Source of the DNA: Membranipora membranacea
Taxonomy: Eukaryota; Bryozoa; Gymnolaemata; Cheilostomatida; Membraniporidae
Length of the DNA: 64,000 bases
Direction of reading: 5' to 3'
NCBI GenBank assembly: GCA_914767715.1
Contig: OU612069.1
Span: forward strand, 6,138,001 to 6,202,000
The notes beneath the pieces are model-generated. The model did not search any database. It was not told where the DNA came from and worked only from the letters and a program-made list of their open reading frames with translations. Position 1 is the first letter of the stretch. Each line of letters starts with the position of its first letter. Below are positions 45,711 to 57,274 of the stretch, in pieces. Position numbers and translations under genes: made by a program.

Positions 45711-48700
45711 TTATATGATAGCATGATCATAATATCATTAAAATGCTAATTATAAGCTGTTTTCTTGCATTTAACAGTGATGTATCATCGTGCCAAAAAT
45801 AATGTTTGACTAATACTTCGAACCAAAGATTCTGCTATAACTGAATCTGAACATTGTGAATACCATTCTGTATCCTATTAGACAATAACCCAATCCTATC
45901 ATTTACACACCATGTAATACTTGATAAATTTATATGCGACACGATGTTACAATGTTCACCGTTTGCTGGGTTTTTGACCTTCATTTTTTAACAAGAAGTC
46001 AAACAGTTTTTAGGTTATGGAATATAGGGATCACAAAAATTCTCAGGGATCAATATATTATTAGCATTTATAAACTTGGATTGTCAGCATTGTGATAGGT
46101 AAACAATAAAAAAATCCTTTTCTTTTATATCTACTGGTAGGTACATATAACAATTGCCTTAAACAAACTGCTCACATGGATTTGTAAACAAAAGGCAATA
46201 TCTCCTTGTCTAGCATACTCAGCAAGTCATCATGGAAAAGGTAATAAAACTGCCAACACAGGTCTCCAAAATTTAAATTCACACTTCCGCTTTTGAATTT
46301 TACTAATCGCAGTCACGTAGATATGTTGGTAGTTGGTTGTTTGACTGATCTAAATACAACAGCTTTATTTTCAGTTTTAACGCTTTGTATATTTGGTATT
46401 TATTACAAGTCATTGCCATCATCTTAAGGGCAAATCCTCCACCTGTACTATTTAAATATTTACAAACATATCCAACTGTCAACAAATAGTCCATTGAAAT
46501 AATGAAAGTGAAAGATTTGAAAGAGTTCCAAAAAAGTCGCCACCTCCATGTCTGGGGTGCAATCATAGACTTGATTATAAACCTAGACATGACACTATAT
46601 GGATAGTGAGGCACTAAGGGACTTAATTGTGGGCAACAAACGTCATTGGAAGGTGTAGAAGCAATGATGCTATCATTGATTTTCCGTCCATAATCCAGGT
46701 TTTTTAATCATAACTAGATCAATTTCGATCGGATTTTGAGTTTGAAAATTACAATAGATTTAGCAGCTTATCTCATTTACGGCAAAACAGATTTGGAAGT
46801 CAGTGACCTGTTACCCCACAAACTTGATATAGATATAGAAAGTCTTTCGTTCTGCTACACAAAATCCACAAGAAATTTAGAAGAAGAGAAACAATAGACA
46901 GTGGATATTCTAGTTTGTATCAACTGTTGTGTCATTTGATTGAAAGCCCAGCAAGTTTGAATTCGGCACCCTATACTAGAATTGAATGTAAATGCTAATT
47001 TCATGTATTTAATTTGGCCCTCAAATCGATTCCACACCAAAATATGGAAACATAGTGATTTTGAAAAATAATTTCGATGGGCAAAAACTGTTGCTAAACT
47101 GAACTAATACTAGGCAAAAGTAATGGATAAAAATTCATGCAGCAGCAGTGAATTTTTGTCGATTGTAGCTTCAATAACATCCGAAAATTAACAAGTGTTA
47201 TTATTAATCCACACAATTAAATTTCATTTTGATTCTGCAAGGGTTTGGTAGCTTTGGTCTTAGCCTTGTATGATACTTTTAAATATGCCTATCGTACACC
47301 ATGCTCACTGAGCTAGAACTTTATCGACAGAGGACTTAGGAATAGGAGGTATGAAGTTTCCTTAGCAAAATTTTTTGAATTGATGATAATCCAGAGTGGC
47401 AGCATTTCACTCAGGATGGTAGCATTAGAGCTGCGACAATTTAGTATCCAACAGTTTCCTCTATTCTTTTTTCTCTATGAATTTTTCGCCACAAGCTGGT
47501 ATTGCTGGTATGTCGGGTAGATTCAGTAGTGAATTTGCCATAAGGGCTAGGGGACTTGACCCTACCAATTTTCAGTGTGTCAATTTTGAACAACCTCTTG
47601 TTTTTAATTACCAGGTGCCCAGAGGGCCTCATTGTGAGATTGGTTGGAATTATGAATGGATTACGCTGGTTTACTTGGTGCAATAGCCAATTGCAATAAT
47701 TTTTCCCTTTGACTGCCCTTAAAAGAGGATTGCATCATGATATTCCTGTGACATAGAATAGTATGTAATGTATTTCCTATGTTTTTGCCTACAATCTGAG
47801 CAATTGAATATAGCCAACGTCACTAGGCACTGATGTTCTTCATCCTTGATTCGGGTACACCAATCTACACATATTTAAAATTAAGACCAATAAAACGATG
47901 GTCTTTTATAAAAGACTCAGGCAATGAATTTGAGTCCATTATTGCAAACAATATGATATGGTCTTCTACTCTATAGCTCATCTGCAGGAGTGAACTCTCA
48001 CTGCAGGAGCCATCGAATATTCTCAGGGTTGACAATAACAGGATAATCTCATTTATTTAACCCACCATACACAGACCATTTATAAGAGATTTAATAAAGG
48101 AACATTACACGGGACACTTTTTTGTGTAAATACCTAGAGATAATAATCAGCCATCACTCTATTGTTTCTCGGGGGATTAGGCATCAAATCCATTGTAAAT
48201 TTAATAAATGAAATTATTCTAAGAAGACAGGAGACACCTATACTTGTTTAGGTGAACAAACTCGGAGTAGTTATCACAAGATGATTTCTCAATAACAATA
48301 AGAAACCCAGGTGAAATCACCTAGCAGGGTTTATGGTTATGGTTAATTTATCACATTGGGCCTATTTTAATAATGGCAATACACAGTATACGAAACATGT
48401 ATAAAGTTTGTATTTAAATGTTAACAGCTGAGAAGAAATGTGTTTCCCTGATCTGACAAATACTAGAGTCTAGAAGTTTTGAAATTTTCCAACATAACGC
48501 AGTGGAATTGCTGTGTGTGCCCCTGCGCGATGTGAGATGGTTGAGATACGATGTGCTTATAGTGTTGCCTGATGTGTAAATTTCCTGTAAGGTTATCATC
48601 TGGGCAAGATACTGAAACTTGGTGGCCTGAAGCTAGAAGGGGCAAGCTCATAAGACTTGACAAGTTATCTTACAGGTATTAACGTAATCAAGAGTGTACT

Positions 48701-49696
48701 GTGATCACATTAACCCCCTTCATGTGTACTGACATGCCTTAGCTAAAATAATGAATAAATCTGCCGGTCCCTGTTTTAGAATCCCAATAATTCTCTGTCA
48801 TGTGGAGGTAATTGTATCATTGTATTATGCTGAGTGTGAGGCCTCTGTACAATTCAATTCTTTTCATTGTTTCAACTTATGGTAAACAAAAGAATCCTTT
48901 AAACGCTGTGCCTGATTCTTTTCAATAGAGAATAAATGTAGCATGTCAGCTTGCATCCAAAGTTTATATGAGTAAACTGAGAATAAATGTTAAGAAATGC
49001 TGCATTAAATGAAGGGAAAATACGATAGAGTGACCCTAAAAGATTTATCTATTCGCAACGTCACAACGAGGTCAGACAAAAAATTTGACGCTTCTAGCTT
49101 TTTTAGAAGTGCAATTTAATTGAGTCATCTGGTTAATAAAAGATAATGTTTTGCCAACATTTCATCATGTTTTATGAAATTCATGATTTTTTGCATTCAT
49201 TTTGTGGATTAAATAGTAATTAAACCACCAAGCCTGGACAATAACTTTCAATCATTTTGTGATGGTTTCTGCATCAAATTTAAAAAAATGTAGGGGAAGA
49301 TAAAAAGGAAACCATATAAGTCACTGAGAAGCAGATATAACATCAAGTTGATAACAAGATGCTGCTGTTTGTTAAGTAATTTCGAAATCCGATTAAAATT
49401 GATTGGGTTATGAACACAAAACCTGAATTGTTAACAGTAAACCAATGATAATATCATTGCTTACTACACCTTCCAATGACGTTGAGTCGCCCACAATTGA
49501 GTGCCTTACTTCAGCTATATGTAGTGTCATGTCTAGGTTTATAATTAAGACTATGGGTGCAATTGATTATGTTACAAAAATTAATAGAAATTTGTTATCA
49601 TATTTAAATTGTTGTGCGTGACATCGTGCTGACAAGCTGCTTGTGAAAATTTCTCTCTCTCTTGATTAAAAATTGTAAATAATCACTGGATATCAT

Positions 49697-51211
49697 ATGG
49701 AAGACAGTGCTTTAAATTCTAAAAAGCGGAAGCGAGATGACCAAGATGACGATCAGCAAGAAAACAAAAAAGAAATGCCGTATTATTTAAACAAACTCAG
49801 AGCACTTCAAAAAAAGCTGGACTCAACAACTCAAGACAACAGCATCGAAATCAAAGGTACTCTTGACAACATTCAAATCGTACTGGTGTGCAATTCTGCA
49901 ACATACGAGGTTGTCAAAGCTAACTTCCAGTCCTCGTTAAAAGAGCAAGGACTTTACACCTCTTTACAGACCAACAGGGATCAAACAAAAACAACTGTAG
50001 TCGCTGTAGTGGTCACAGTTAAAACCAAGAAGAAAGGAAAAAAATCTTTATACACTACGAACTTTTATAATACAACATCTACCATACTTGTCAATGGTAT
50101 TAAGGACAAAGATATTTTCCTTGACCACTACACTAAACTTATCAACGACATTCCTGAACATACTATAAATGCATTGAATGCCACCATTCAACAGAAATGT
50201 AAAGAATTCATTACATCCGAGCAAGGCATGAATGCGGCAGAAGTTCAACTACCAAGTCTGGAAAACGGCTACACGTCCAATCAAAGCTCCAGCACATCAG
50301 TTGCCATGGAAAGCACCAGCTCTCACAATGATCAAAGAACATCAGACAACACATGTGAATCATGCAGCAATATCCAAAGCCTCATCAGCGTCATGATGAG
50401 CAAAATCTCGGAGCTAGAAAAAAAAGTTAATCAACAAAGCACTTTAATACAGAAACTTGTTGACCAACAACCAATAACCGATCAAATACAACATCAATTC
50501 GACCAACTTGAAACCAGCATCAACAAACATCTAACAAGTAAATTGGAATGCGATTCAAATTCCTCACCACGTGAAAAAGTTTCTCCCAACAATCAGACAG
50601 CATCAGCACAACACTGGGCTAACTATAATCATCAGCAACTTAATCTGCCATCAACTTCCTCAACGAACAACAACAATCGAACCAGCATGAGAACACAACC
50701 CCCAAAAGAACAAAAAATAGACAACAGTTTCCGCCCTATAGACAATCTTGTCATAGATATTAAGAAGGACTCCATGACCTACAGCAACTTTAACCAAGAT
50801 ACCATCAGACGCACCCTCAACAAAACCTTTGGGCCAATCATAATAGAAAAGGTTACCAGATATAACTTCAATACAAACAAACCCAAAATTATGATACAGT
50901 TCAACCACCAAGAAACAAGAAACAACATCCTACGCAAATGGAACACTGATCTATTTGGTGGATCAAGTATACGCCAAACAATCGACCCGAGGTCCCTGAC
51001 AGAAAATATGGGTATGTTGAAAGGTGTCCCACTAGATGCTGAGGACAGCACTGTAATAAATGATATAAAAGTGCTCTACCCTCATGCTACGTCAGAAAGA
51101 ATTTTTAAGGAGGGCAAACCAATGAGAATGTTCAAAATTAAGTTCCATTCTCATGATGATTTTCTTTTTTCTATTAAAAATGGCATTTGTCTCCAATCAC
51201 AAAGTGTTTAA
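49697..51211 (+). CDS. LINE ORF1 protein
   Basis: A complete 504-residue frame. The N-terminus is very basic (SKKRKRDDQDDD). An alpha/beta region around residues 55-160 includes LYTTNFYNTTSTILVNG, a motif style common in CR1/L2 and related ORF1 proteins. A Ser/Thr-rich spacer follows, with a coiled coil near residues 230-265 (ISELEKKVNQQSTLIQKLVD). The C-terminal ~150 residues have an RRM-like pattern (KIMIQFNHQETRNNILRKW). It is expected to bind LINE RNA and act as a nucleic-acid chaperone. It ends 23 bp before ORF2, in another frame. No stops, so this copy is young or the frame was preserved. Confidence 0.85.
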   Translation: MEDSALNSKKRKRDDQDDDQQENKKEMPYYLNKLRALQKKLDSTTQDNSIEIKGTLDNIQIVLVCNSATYEVVKANFQSSLKEQGLYTSLQTNRDQTKTTVVAVVVTVKTKKKGKKSLYTTNFYNTTSTILVNGIKDKDIFLDHYTKLINDIPEHTINALNATIQQKCKEFITSEQGMNAAEVQLPSLENGYTSNQSSSTSVAMESTSSHNDQRTSDNTCESCSNIQSLISVMMSKISELEKKVNQQSTLIQKLVDQQPITDQIQHQFDQLETSINKHLTSKLECDSNSSPREKVSPNNQTASAQHWANYNHQQLNLPSTSSTNNNNRTSMRTQPPKEQKIDNSFRPIDNLVIDIKKDSMTYSNFNQDTIRRTLNKTFGPIIIEKVTRYNFNTNKPKIMIQFNHQETRNNILRKWNTDLFGGSSIRQTIDPRSLTENMGMLKGVPLDAEDSTVINDIKVLYPHATSERIFKEGKPMRMFKIKFHSHDDFLFSIKNGICLQSQSV

Positions 51212-51234
51212 TGTCAATTTGAGCAAATGAGATA

Positions 51235-52011
51235 ATGAATTCTGAATTTGCATTTTTGAATGTCCGTGGAATCACCAGCAAAATAGAGGAGATAAAATCA
51301 ATTTTGCATCAACGTAAATTCGCGATTCTAGGATTAGCAGAAACATTTTTGAATGAGCATGATGGTGTTGGTATTTATGCGGTGCCAGGTTATCAGGTGA
51401 TTAGGAGAGATCGGGGATATGGTTACGGTGGTGGTCTCATTGTCTACATACATGAATCCGTGCAATTCGAACATCTTGCAGATTTTGACAATAGCATGCC
51501 TGAGTCTATAACTATCAAAGTAAAGCCAAGTACAAATAAAAGTTGTTTAGTCTCATTTATATACAGACCTCCCAACTCCAAGTCCGCATGGTATGATCTT
51601 GCTTACGAATACTTTGAAAAAGCTTTTTCACTGTATAATGAAATTATTATACTTGGAGATTTTAACATCAACATCCTTGAACAAATAAGCAACAGAAAGT
51701 GGTTGAATATTGTTAAATCTTTTTCCTTCCGTCAATTGATCTCGGAGCCAACAAGAGTTACAGAAACATCCAGCACCCTGATCGATCACATATACACAAA
51801 TCTGCCCTCAGATATGTCAGAGAGTGGAATTATAAAATATGGAATGAGTGATCATTACTTAGTTTTCATTAAAATTTTATTTTCCGCATTAAAGGTAAAA
51901 GCAAAAAGAACATCATTTGAATTCAATGACTATTCCAAATTTACAAACCAGAATATACGTGACCTTTTTCAGGTCGTCACTTTAAGGATGTATTGTGTGA
52001 GAATACTGTAG
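51235..52011 (+). pseudogene. LINE ORF2, AP-endonuclease part (frameshifted)
   Basis: Begins ATGAATTCTGAATTTGC and encodes the APE-type nuclease that nicks target DNA: NVRG, GLAETFL (catalytic Glu), YRPPNS, ILGDFNI (Asp/Asn) and SDHYLV (Asp/His pair). All key residues are present. The frame is lost in a T5 run near 51965-51969, after which the RT frame continues in another phase. A single-base change explains this. Confidence 0.88.
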
Positions 52012-53384
52012 ACCGTATGTATACAAGATTTAATGACACCTATAGTTCATTAATCAAAACACTTGTCATCACCAAGAAAAGATTTGTAAAAACTGCTCAA
52101 CTGCCCAAATGGTTAGATGATGAGGTAAAATCACACATGCATTTGCGTGATAGATTGAAGAGAGAGGGCAAATGGGAAGAATACAAAATTCAACGCAATT
52201 ATGTTACAAATTTGATTAAGAAGAAAAAAAAATCGGTTATTTCAGATATAATTAAAAATAACAAAAATAACACCAAACCTGTTTGGGAAGCTTTAGGAAT
52301 CAATCAAACTAAAATTTCACCGATGGTCAATATTGGTGGTTTATCCCCTGATGAATTGAACAGACACTTTACATCGATTGCAAAATCCATAACCAAAGAC
52401 ATCCCTGATTCCCATGAATATAACATGATTAGACCAGTGACAACCCAAACGTTTTCTCAATTGACTCGCTTTACTCCAGAAATTTGTTTCAAATACTTAA
52501 AAAACATTTCTGACAATAAAGCAACTGGTCATGATGGTATATCTGTTAAGGTTTTGAAGAAAACATGGCCTTACATATGCGACATTGTAACTGACATGTT
52601 CAATAGAGCATTAATAGAGGGTGTATTTCCTTCACAGTGGAAAACCGCAAGAGTAATTCCTATTCATAAGGGTGGAGATATCAAAGATCCATCTAATTAT
52701 CGCCCTATATCAATACTTCCTGTGCTATCTAAGATTTTTGAGAAACATGTGAATTCCCAAATTCAAAAATATCTCACCACAAACAAACTTCTTCACAAAT
52801 TACAATGCGGATTTAGAGAAGGTTATTCCTGTGTTGATTCCCTACACAAACTCATTTCTGACTGTTTGTCAGCCAGATCAGATGGTCACTTTGTTGCTAT
52901 GATGTTTTTGGATTTCAAAAAAGCTTTTGACTGCGTCAACCATAAAATTCTTCTGAAAAAATTGACAATGTATGGTATAACGGGCAAACTGCACTCTCTC
53001 ATAAAATCTTTCCTAACAGATAGGACACAATTTGTAGCTATACAACAAGGTGCAAAAAGTTCAAAAATTCTTCCAATAGACATTGGTGTCCCCCAAGGCT
53101 CAATTCTGGCACCAAGTTTATTCCTCATATACGTCAATGATCTTTTATCCTACACATTACATTCCAAGGCATTTGCCTACGCTGATGATACAGTTTTCGT
53201 ATCAAAATCTGACAACTTTGATACACTTAATGATTTATGTGATACTGATCTACACTTGATAGAAAGTTGGTGTAGGAATAATAGGATGTTGATAAACATA
53301 AAAAAATCTCACTATATGCTTGTACAACCCTCTCATAGAGCCACATCTCTAGATTTAGATCTAAAAATTAACCATAAAAACTAA
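51993..53384 (+). pseudogene. LINE ORF2, reverse transcriptase part
   Basis: The frame reads back through 51.97 kb and covers the RT: DNKATGHDGIS, WKTARVIPIHKGGD, NYRPISILPVLSKIFEK, LDFKKAFDCVNH (first catalytic Asp), GVPQGSILAPSLF and the catalytic AYADDT. The palm residues are intact. It stops at 53384 just after a run of A's. The downstream C-terminal part continues in a different frame. Confidence 0.9.
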
Positions 53385-53989
53385 ACCGAAATGCCAATAC
53401 CAAACTCCTTGGTTTTACTTTGAATGACTCATTGACATGGGACGATCATGTAGACCAGATTTGCATCAAAATAAACAAAAGTTTGGCATTATTCCAGAAA
53501 TGCAGGGCATTCCTAGATAGTAAATCATCTCGTAACTTTTATTTCCAGTATGTCTTTTGTCATATGATATATGGCATCCGCATATATGGCAACCTATCAC
53601 CACAATATATTCTTGAAAGAATATACTTGCTCCAAAAGAGGGCTTTCCGCCTAATAGCAAATGTCAGCCACATACCATATCATCTAATACATACAAGAGA
53701 TTTACATACATCTCTTGGTCTGATTCCTTTTCCTCTCCTTGCTGGTCATTTCACCTGTATTTTTGGTTTCCAAATTTTGCATTTGATTGCACCTGACTTT
53801 CTTTTGGAAGGCTTTATTCCAGCTAGCTCTAAAACCTTTTTTAGAGACAGATACCTATTACATTATCACACTGATCAATTAAGACAAAAAATCACTACAA
53901 CTTTTAACTCTTTACCAATTCAGATACGCTCAGCAACCAAACTCACTCATTTTAAACAACAACTATCAAAGCACTTGATATCCTATTAA
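53375..53989 (+). pseudogene. LINE ORF2, C-terminal part
   Basis: From the second frameshift (near the AAAAAC at 53376-53382) the frame reads TKLLGFTLNDSLTWDDHVDQ, the usual post-RT block of CR1/L2-like LINEs. It then runs to LTHFKQQLSKHLISY and a stop. Its entry lies in another phase from the RT frame. The apparent TTG start at 53420 is not a true start. Confidence 0.85.
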
Positions 53990-56900
53990 TTCTTGTTACT
54001 TGAGTATTTTTTCTCTCCGCTTAAGTTTTTTCTTTTTTGTTCTGTCACTGCATGAAAAACATTCCTAAAGATGATGTAGAATGACAATAAAAGTATATAT
54101 ATAAATTAAGGCGCAATAGTCTAGTATTTACCCTGAAATATCTTGCTCATAAAATTGGTCTCAGCTCTAGAGTGTCACAATACATAAATTAGCAATATTT
54201 ACTTCTAAACCTATCTAATTTATAATCATGTAGTTGAGGGACAAAAAATAATTCTGCTAGATATTTTGTTATCACTCGCACATACAAATCGTCTGCAAAT
54301 AAGTGTAGGTATACTTTTAATCTTTACCAGTAGGGGATGATCTAATGAAGTAATTTGCCGAACAATCAAGTAGGCCTATTGATATTTTCAATCTTGGAAT
54401 ATTTTTCAATAAGGGAATTGTTGTTATTATAATTACCTAACTACGGATTTTATTACCTCTTTTTATAAAATTATTACGGAATCTTCAAGTTGGGAGATGT
54501 GGGATGGAAGTCCACAAAAGTATTTTGATATAGAAAAACAAATTATTGTGATATGGTTATTAAACTATTTTGAGCAATAGTAGGGCTTTCGGTTAGAAGA
54601 TGTGTCTTTGCCCATTTAAGCCTGCATTACAAGACTAAAATCCAATTTTTGCAGCACAATTGGAGCAATTGAATTTGTAAGAAGTTAATTCCTAATTAAG
54701 CAATATGTTGGTGTAGACTTGTGAAACAGATAGGTGTGTGAACCTGATCTGTGCCGCCAAAAAAAATGAATTTCCAATGGTATTCATCGTATATATGTAG
54801 CAAATCGGTACATATTGAACTTAATTATTTTCAACAACTTGGACTATGAGCATGTCTGCCAACATGTCTGACAAACAACAAAACCGTGGTAACAACAGTA
54901 ATCATTTTGTCTTTTTGTCCTGTGACAGTAATTATTTTCTATTTTTGTTTTTGTAAATACTTTTTAGAGAGAAATTGCTGTAGTTGATATAATTAAGAAG
55001 GTGCAGCGGAACATCTGGCAGTTCAATGATTCAATAAACAATCAAGCTGTGTTGATACCTTGAGTCGGTGTTGATTTTTATTTTTAAGCACTCACCACCA
55101 GGTAAGTGGCTGACAGGATACCCGATCGTCAGCCTCTGTCCATGCGGACACAGTTGGGGGGGACAACCTGTACTGGTACAGACGGAAGGGCAACATGTTT
55201 TAATGAACAGACCAATTTTGCTGAACAGGCGGATAGTCAAAACAGAATGCCAACTGCTTCAGCTTGATCTGAAGCCTTTACCGACTGGCCCCTAGTGCAA
55301 TTACATTATTGCTCGCATGGTGCCTAGTTGACATTATGCTGAGAACAGCTTGAATTAAGAGATTGTATGTCCCCGTCAAAAGTCTTCATCCACAAGAAGA
55401 GATGTTAGTGCCCGTGTAAAATTTACACAAATTTCGAGCAGTCCAGTGCTCTAAATAGCAAGATTGCTCTTGTATGATGACTGTAACGACTAAATACTTT
55501 AAAACACCACCTGTATTACTGACCCTTAAATGAGCAGTCCTAAATAGACCTAGATGAGCATGCATGCAATGACTGGTTCATGTTCTAGCTTGAATTTAAA
55601 AAACCAAGCATAGCAAGCAAGCATTTGCACATTTACTACACGGCACTTAGACGTACTTCTTGTGTTACACTTGTTTAGACAAAGAGGGGAATAAGTGACA
55701 ATAAAAGCAGGTAATCCCATTATTATGTCATAAGACTGATCGGTGTAAACATCCCTCAATCTCTAGCCCACATTTGGTGATGCTCACTTCCTTTTGCCAT
55801 TATTGATCTAAGCCAAGATCTTGCCAATTTGACGCTCATCGAATTAAGTCACAATATATCGAAACAGTCTTTTAGAAACCAATCTGATCAAACACCCGTT
55901 TTCTCTTGACATACTCATTTGAGAACAAACTACTGCAGCCCGTCTAGCATTCCTGTTTAAGGAGAGCGAGCTGTGAAACTGCATAAAAATGACAAAAAGA
56001 GGAGGCAATCTTACTTGGAAAATATCCAGTCTTGTCTTTTCTCTTTACATGAGAGCTCCAATTTAGAATCTAATAATCAAACTTAATGTAGACGATCAAT
56101 TGAAATGTGTGCGTGATGAATATTTGTAGAGTTTCCAAAAAAAATATATATTCGCAAAAGGAAGTTATTAAATATTAAATTAAAATCAGGATTCCCAATT
56201 TTAGGTTTTTATTCAAAAGACAGTTAGTCAAATTTATCCCTGTTGTCAGGGGAACACCACGGCAACTGAGATTTAATAAAAAATTGAAAAGCGATAAATC
56301 TATTACAAAATAGGTGCTCAATCAGTCTGTGTCCAAATCTCTTACAACTAAGATATTTCTGTCCAGTGACCAGCAATGCATTATAAGTAACACCAAACAA
56401 AACTTAATAACTCTGTCAATGTGTAGGCCTATTACGATACAATGCAATTAATTAAATATGTGTGTGGTACCCAGTCATTACGAAGTGCAGTGAAGTGAAA
56501 AGGTTACGTTTGTCATCTAACATGTCAGGTCTTTGTTGTTTTTTATGCAGTACATGCTTGGCACTTTGAATCTTACTCTGAATAGTGTAAGAAAATATGA
56601 CTGTGTATACAGAAGCTTACTGTATTAGCCGAATGAATACTGAAAAAAAGGCTCTCAAAAATTATTGATCCTACTAATCTGTGACTTTCCCTTGTACAGA
56701 GACAGCTAGAGCTTGATAGTTACATCATCACAAAATGCTGCGGTGTTTCTTAGATCAATAAATCATCGATATACAGGCAACTGAATAGAGTGTGGATTGT
56801 GGATTTAAGGTTGATTGTATGATGAGATAGATCTTGACGAGTAACTTCCTGAGAAATTTATCCCCCATATTTTACAAAATTGAGCCAATATTCTACCTCA

Positions 56901-57207
56901 ACAGGCATTTATTAATTAATCCTTATTAATAAATGTTTTATTGGGCTTCGTGAAATATTAAGAGAATGAAAAGAGAATTAACATGGAATCACTGGTTGCC
57001 AGGAAATTCAGATAAGAAGTTTGTTCATGCGAAAGTGTACAAGATCACTTCGCAGTGAAAGTAGGCCAACGATAAGCTGAGTAGGCTTACTAAATTGTGA
57101 GTTCAATACTTGCAACAGGGCCAACTGATACCAAATGTCACTATAGCTGCTATCCCTACAAATTCAAGACAAATTTAGCTTGAGATGATTTTTTTCAGGA
57201 ATGATCT

Positions 57208-57274
57208 CATCTTGGCCGACAACTGAAATGTAAAATGATAATATCATTTTACATATCAGTTGTCGGCCAAGATG
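57208..57274. repeat. Near-perfect 33-bp-arm hairpin
   Basis: CATCTTGGCCGACAACTG with the following 15 bases is answered by its reverse complement at once, with one mismatch and almost no loop. The paralogous site at 31.12 kb has one arm only (TTTTGGCCGACAACCG), so the second arm arose here by an inverted duplication. Confidence 0.8.

Larger units (their letters stand above)
49611..54101 (+). mobile_element. Full-length CR1/L2-like LINE
   Basis: A 4.49-kb insertion with ORF1, ORF2 (endonuclease, RT) and a short 3' end finishing in a TA repeat after AATAAAAG. TAAATT flanks both sides (49605-49610 and 54102-54107). Alpha copy 2 at 43049-43054 has a single TAAATT, continuing straight into the same AAGGYGCAATARTCTAG flank. 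The 5' leader is only about 86 bp. Target-primed reverse transcription is the family's insertion mechanism. Clade placement (CR1/L2 group) is from motif style only. Confidence 0.9.
45714..54990. repeat. Alpha duplication copy 3, split by the LINE
   Basis: Starts inside the alpha unit (equivalent to 14.01 kb of copy 1). It continues to 49610 and resumes at 54102 after the LINE. It lacks the CACTG-end element and the piggyBac-like MITE of copy 2. Confidence 0.78.

Noticed and set aside
51235-53384. Programmed frameshift between LINE endonuclease and RT
   Set aside because: CR1/L2-like LINEs carry both in one ORF2. The break lies in a simple T5 run with no slippery-site and pseudoknot arrangement visible.
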